The notes beneath the pieces were generated by a model. The model was not told the DNA's origin, did not search any database, and was given only the letters and a program-made list of their open reading frames with translations. Positions 33,751 to 36,371 of a DNA stretch of 36,371 bases are shown one piece after another (positions within the stretch are counted from its first letter, which is position 1; every line of letters begins with the position of its first letter). The translations under genes and the position numbers were made by a program. The stretch comes from Lactobacillaceae bacterium UBA5807 (GTDB lineage: Bacteria > Bacillota > Bacilli > Lactobacillales > Lactobacillaceae), in NCBI GenBank assembly GCA_002418005.1, contig DIDF01000023.1, forward strand, positions 1 to 36,371, given 5' to 3'.

Positions 33751-34176
33751 ATGAAAATTCAAAAGAAATTAATTATAGCGATCGCTGGAGTAGTTTTGGC
33801 GTTTCCTTTGACCTTTGTTGGAAATAATAATGCGCAGGCAAGCAAAGCCTATACCAGGATTCCAACTTCTCTTCGGGGAACTTGGAAATCTAAATCCGCT
33901 AAGTATTCTTTTGTCTACAAGATTAACGCCACAGCTTTATCAGAAGATGCTGGTTCAGGTTGGCAGAATTATTCAACTAAGAAGGCCGCTTCAAATAAAT
34001 ACGGAATTCGTTTATATAAACTAAGCAATGGGTATTGGCGGATAAAAGCAGGAAAAAACAATGGTTTATGGACTTTTCGGGCAACTAATCTCCATGGTAA
34101 AAAGGTAATTGAATCTTTAAAACCTGGAAAGAATACCAATCCGCTTTATCTTTATTCGTATAAATTTAGACTTTAA
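33751..34176 (+). CDS. Small secreted protein, unknown function
   Basis: A 141-residue protein with a signal peptide (about residues 1-31, cleavage after AQA) and a basic mature part of about 110 residues starting YTRIPTSLRGTW. The RIPxSLRGTW opening recurs, to my memory, in small secreted lactobacillar proteins, but I cannot assign a function. It is 21 bp after the S53 protease stop, with only a weak ribosome site (GGGGTATAAAAAG), and the pair share a terminator, so it may be a partner, chaperone or inhibitor of the protease. Confidence 0.75.
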   Translation: MKIQKKLIIAIAGVVLAFPLTFVGNNNAQASKAYTRIPTSLRGTWKSKSAKYSFVYKINATALSEDAGSGWQNYSTKKAASNKYGIRLYKLSNGYWRIKAGKNNGLWTFRATNLHGKKVIESLKPGKNTNPLYLYSYKFRL

Positions 34177-34185
34177 AAAACGAAA

Positions 34186-34232
34186 AGTAGCCTGGTTTTT
34201 AAAGTTATTAAAAGCCGGACTATTTTTTTACT
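34186..34232 (+). terminator. Terminator after the secreted protein gene
   Basis: An imperfect hairpin (AGTAGCCTGGTTTTTAA with TTAAAAGCCGGACTATT, G-U pairs) followed by a T-run. Confidence 0.8.
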
Positions 34233-34278
34233 TTTTATAAGTTAAATTAAATTTTGTATAGAATTCTTGGAGAAGCTT

Positions 34279-34287
34279 TGTTATAAT
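34279..34287 (+). promoter_or_regulatory. Extended -10 promoter of the AbrB-like gene
   Basis: TGTTATAAT (extended TG plus TATAAT), about 60 bp before the TTG start; no strong -35, which is usual for extended -10 promoters. Confidence 0.6.
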
Positions 34288-34346
34288 CCCTCTTGTACAA
34301 CATAATATTTTTGGCTTAAACAATACATTGTTAGGGGGTCATTCTA

Positions 34347-34499
34347 TTGGTACGTAAAGTAAACGTAGTATCTAGCAGTGGTAAGGTTGTTATGCCGGCC
34401 GAATTACGGGTTGAAGGTGACTTGCAGTCCGGCGACAAAGTTGTGTTTACAACCGATGATCAAGGTCAAATTGTTATTTCTAAGCAAATTGACTTGTAG
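34347..34499 (+). CDS. Small AbrB/SpoVT (MazE-fold) DNA-binding protein
   Basis: A 50-residue protein starting at TTG, with AGGGGG 8 bp upstream. It consists of just one swapped-hairpin AbrB domain: VSSSGKVVMPAELR then GDKVVFTTDDQGQIVISK, matching the SSKGQVVIPxxLR...GDxxxxxxxxGxIxI pattern of AbrB/MazE proteins. Such proteins dimerise and bind DNA. No toxin gene follows before the terminator at 34575 (the next 75 bp hold no usable frame), so it is more likely a stand-alone regulator than an antitoxin. It has its own extended -10 promoter. Confidence 0.85.
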   Translation: MVRKVNVVSSSGKVVMPAELRVEGDLQSGDKVVFTTDDQGQIVISKQIDL

Positions 34500-34574
34500 T
34501 TTTAGCTTTTAGTTTGATGGTTCATGGCTCAAAGCATCAAGCATTCTCGTTTTAGTTCTATGGAGTAGGTAAGT

Positions 34575-34608
34575 AAAAATCACGATCGATTTGATCGTGA
34601 TTTTTTTG
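34575..34608. terminator. Bidirectional terminator between AbrB-like and pncA
   Basis: AAAAATCACGATC pairs with GATCGTGATTTTT around a GATTT loop, T-runs on both sides. Confidence 0.93.
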
Positions 34609-34617
34609 TGGATATTT

Positions 34618-35172
34618 TTAAACTATTTTGGCTCCAAGACAAGTTTTAAAGTGATTTAAAGCCCAGTGTTGGCCTTCTTCAGTAAAGGTGGCAACCCCAT
34701 CTTTATGAATGACAATGTTGTAGCCAAGATTGTAAGCATCAACGGCAGTGTGCAGAACACAAATATCGGTGCAGACGCCGACTAAGTGCAGGGTATCAAC
34801 TTTTCGTTCACGCATGCGGATATCAAGGTCAGTACCGGCAAAAGCTGAATATCGGGTTTTATCGTACATATAAACTTTGTCCTGGTCTTTGTTTTTATCA
34901 AACCAGTCTTTTAAGCCGCCATAGTATTCTCGGCCCCAAGTTCCACGAACATTGTGAGGTGGGAACAACTTAGTTTCTGGATGGTAGGGATCGTTTGGGG
35001 TATGGACATCAGTTGGTAAAATGACCCATTTGCCATCTTTCATGAATTGATCGGCTAAATTTACAATGGTGGGTTCAAGTTTTTGGGCCGGCTCGCCGGA
35101 AGTTAGAGCCCCCTTAGTTGCAACAAAATCATTCGTATAATCAATAATCAGTAAAGCTTCGTTTGTGGCCAT
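34618..35172 (-). CDS. pncA: Nicotinamidase-like cysteine hydrolase (isochorismatase fold)
   Basis: A 184-residue cytoplasmic enzyme that most likely turns nicotinamide into nicotinate for NAD salvage. The catalytic triad is visible: Asp in LIIDYTNDF (about residue 10), Lys in YDKTRYSAF, and Cys in GVCTDICV. Metal-site residues appear in TDVHTPNDPYHPE. Start ATG 35172 has AAGGAGG 6 bp upstream; the frame is open further but without support. A promoter TTGCAA-17-TATTTT lies upstream (35220-35248, minus strand). Other isochorismatase-fold amidases are possible, but the metal motif favours PncA. Confidence 0.88.
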   Translation of the reverse strand: MATNEALLIIDYTNDFVATKGALTSGEPAQKLEPTIVNLADQFMKDGKWVILPTDVHTPNDPYHPETKLFPPHNVRGTWGREYYGGLKDWFDKNKDQDKVYMYDKTRYSAFAGTDLDIRMRERKVDTLHLVGVCTDICVLHTAVDAYNLGYNIVIHKDGVATFTEEGQHWALNHFKTCLGAKIV

Positions 35173-35219
35173 TGTTTTCCTCCTTGAAATTGACGACAAA
35201 TTGTTTTTCATTGTCTATA

Positions 35220-35248
35220 AAAATAATCGAAATAAGTCGTGATTGCAA
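35220..35248 (-). promoter_or_regulatory. Promoter of pncA
   Basis: Minus-strand TTGCAA (-35, 35243-35248), a 17-bp spacer and TATTTT (-10, 35220-35225). Confidence 0.4.
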
Positions 35249-35297
35249 TGGAAAACATTGACAAATTTTAGAGTCTAGAAACCATAATTCAAGAATC

Positions 35298-35845
35298 CTA
35301 TCGTTCTTGCCTAGCCAACATCATTTCTTCAAGTTTTAAAGTTGTATTCCGGTTTCTAATTGAAATATACGGATAAAATGGCATCGGCAGCATTTTGCTA
35401 TAAAACGCTTTAGAATAATTGACTTGTTTAGGCGAGCTCCAAAATATTGCCCTGTCAGTGATAAAAACTCGGTCATATTCGGAGGTCGCTTTTGTGGCAA
35501 TCAATTGGTCAAACTCAGGTTTCCAGCCAATTTAAAAAGGGTGTTGTGGCGCCATTCTGAGTCTTGTCCCCACCAAGTTGGAGATTGGGCCATTATTTCC
35601 GTAAGGTTTAGCGCATCAATTATTTGAAATGTAACTGGAAACTCATAGTGGCTTTGAAACAGCTGATTCAAAGAATCCCAAATTTCTTTACGAGATTTAT
35701 CACTGGTAAAAAACAAGTTGCCACTATTAATATAACTAGCCGGTTTCTTTAATCCAGTTTGAATTAATTGATCTCGCAGGAGTGCCATTGGCATACGATG
35801 TTTGCCACCAACGTTGACTCCGCGGAGCAGTAATAGATAATCCAC
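35298..35845 (-). pseudogene. DUF1697 family gene with a frameshift
   Basis: A DUF1697-like protein of about 180 residues in two frames. The first part (GTG 35845 with AAGAAGG upstream) runs LLLLRGVNVGGKHRMPM to HNTLFKLAG, then stops after a few wrong-frame residues. The second frame continues KPEFDQLIATKATSEYD to RAIFWSSPK and the tail ending LARQER. One added A in the GGAAACC run (complement at 35519-35524) would restore a single protein. It may be a true decay event or a sequencing error. Function of the family is unknown. It lies 36 bp after the damaged dehydrogenase gene on the same strand. Confidence 0.8.
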
Positions 35846-35881
35846 TGGAATGCCTTCTTAGAGTTTGTCATTAATTTCAGT

Positions 35882-36157
35882 TCACTTAGATTTCCCTATA
35901 AATATATCTCGATAATCTTTTACATATTGGGCGAAGCTGGTGGCAGGTCTGCCAAGCACTTCTTTGACAGTGTTGGTAACTTTCTTAGCATTTCCCAGTT
36001 GAGTGATTAGGTACAACATTACCATGACGTTAACATAGTCTTTTTTGATCCCCCGCTTTAACATCACTTTTCGAAATTTAAGCAGACTTGGCTTGCTATA
36101 AGTAATTTTTTTTCCTAATTCATCAGTCATAATTTTAGAAATTTCTTGATAGGTTAA
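35882..36157 (-). pseudogene. NAD(P)-binding (SDR/NmrA-like) gene, 3' end cut by an IS
   Basis: Only the last ~91 codons remain. Reading back past the ATG at 36130, the frame continues (LTYQEISKI then MTDELGKKITY) to the IS boundary at about 36157. The LTYQEISKIMTDELGKKITY pattern is typical of the C-terminal region of NmrA-like atypical SDR proteins, NAD(P)H-binding oxidoreductases or redox sensors. The N-terminal Rossmann domain would lie beyond the IS, outside the window. The remaining piece is almost certainly non-functional. Confidence 0.75.
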
Positions 36158-36371
36158 GAACCTGTTTAAAATCTCTTGAGCAGCAATACTAAAAAAGCTA
36201 AAATGACCATTTGACGACTAGTGTTAAGTTGACGTTCACAATTTTTCCAGAGACGGCGACATTTATCTAACCAACTGAAAGATCGTTCAATAATCCAGCG
36301 TTGCGGTAATACTTCAAATTTATGAAGCTCATTGCGTTTAGCCACCTGCACGGTGGCTTTTAAATTAGTGT
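36155..36371 (-). mobile_element. IS5-family insertion sequence, one end visible
   Basis: The element's edge is at about 36158, starting GAACCTGTTTAAAA on the plus strand, with a possible TAA target duplication at 36155-36157 (a 3-bp TNA target fits the IS1031/ISL2 groups of IS5). The transposase stop lies inside the terminal repeat region, as is common in this family. The other end is outside the window. Confidence 0.75.
36166..36371 (-). CDS. IS5-family transposase, C-terminal part
   Basis: The frame is open to the window edge; 68 residues are visible. RWIIERSFSWLDKCRRLWKNCE (core WIIERSFSWLDKCRRLWK) is the signature around the last catalytic Glu of the DDE triad in IS5-type transposases, and the end ILAFLVLLLKRF is the usual C-terminus. 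The first two catalytic Asp residues lie outside the window. The product moves the IS by cut-and-paste. Confidence 0.9.
   Translation of the reverse strand, partial: TNLKATVQVAKRNELHKFEVLPQRWIIERSFSWLDKCRRLWKNCERQLNTSRQMVILAFLVLLLKRF

Noticed and set aside
34500..34574. Toxin gene partner for the AbrB-like protein
   Set aside because: Only 75 bp separate the stop from the terminator and no frame with a start and ribosome site is present.

Overview
The window looks like the chromosome of a low-GC Gram-positive lactic acid bacterium, most likely a member of the Lactobacillaceae. Supporting signs are A+T-rich DNA, strong AGGAGG-type ribosome binding sites, frequent TTG/GTG starts, a lactococcal-type oppDFBCA peptide transporter, a thiM-thiD-thiE-thiW salvage operon behind a TPP riboswitch, PrsA, lipoate ligase and a secreted S53 peptidase. 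The genus cannot be fixed from the sequence alone. No tRNA, rRNA, CRISPR or prophage was seen.

Layout. 1-3.9 kb: the 3' part of a membrane acyltransferase, a universal stress protein, greA (minus), two small membrane proteins (minus) and a tyrosine phosphatase. 4-12.3 kb: a solo oppA lipoprotein gene, a 690-bp gene-free spacer full of long hairpins and a direct repeat, then oppD-oppF-oppB-oppC-oppA2, whose genes overlap or sit close together. 12.4-13.5 kb: divergent flavodoxin-fold oxidoreductase and OsmC-like genes. 13.6-16.7 kb: the minus-strand thi salvage operon with TPP riboswitch and intrinsic terminator, then a perfect 32-bp palindrome and a TauE/SafE exporter. 17.6-21.2 kb: two small unknown genes (one possibly ADP-ribosyltransferase-like), lplA, a second acyltransferase and a 106-aa unknown. 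21.3-26.1 kb: a P-type ATPase with Na,K-ATPase-like membrane motifs, prsA, and a second tyrosine phosphatase. 26.1-31.7 kb: three tandem ~132-bp structured repeats followed by a ugpC-ugpA-ugpE-ugpB-ugpQ operon for glycerol-phosphate/glycerophosphodiester uptake and hydrolysis. 31.9-34.2 kb: an S53 (sedolisin) protease and a small secreted protein. 34.3-36.4 kb: a 50-aa AbrB-type protein, a nicotinamidase-like hydrolase, a frameshifted DUF1697 gene, and a dehydrogenase gene cut by an IS5-family element that runs off the right edge.

The genes fit a nutrient-scavenging lifestyle: a secreted protease and two peptide-binding proteins with one Opp translocator supply amino acids, the thi genes recycle thiamine precursors, LplA attaches scavenged lipoate, and the Ugp operon harvests phosphodiesters. 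The most unusual content is non-coding. A family of long hairpin elements lies at 5.8-6.3 kb and, in tandem and on the opposite strand, at 26.3-26.7 kb. Each has a 17-bp inner stem whose sequence differs between elements while pairing is kept, set in partly conserved flanks.
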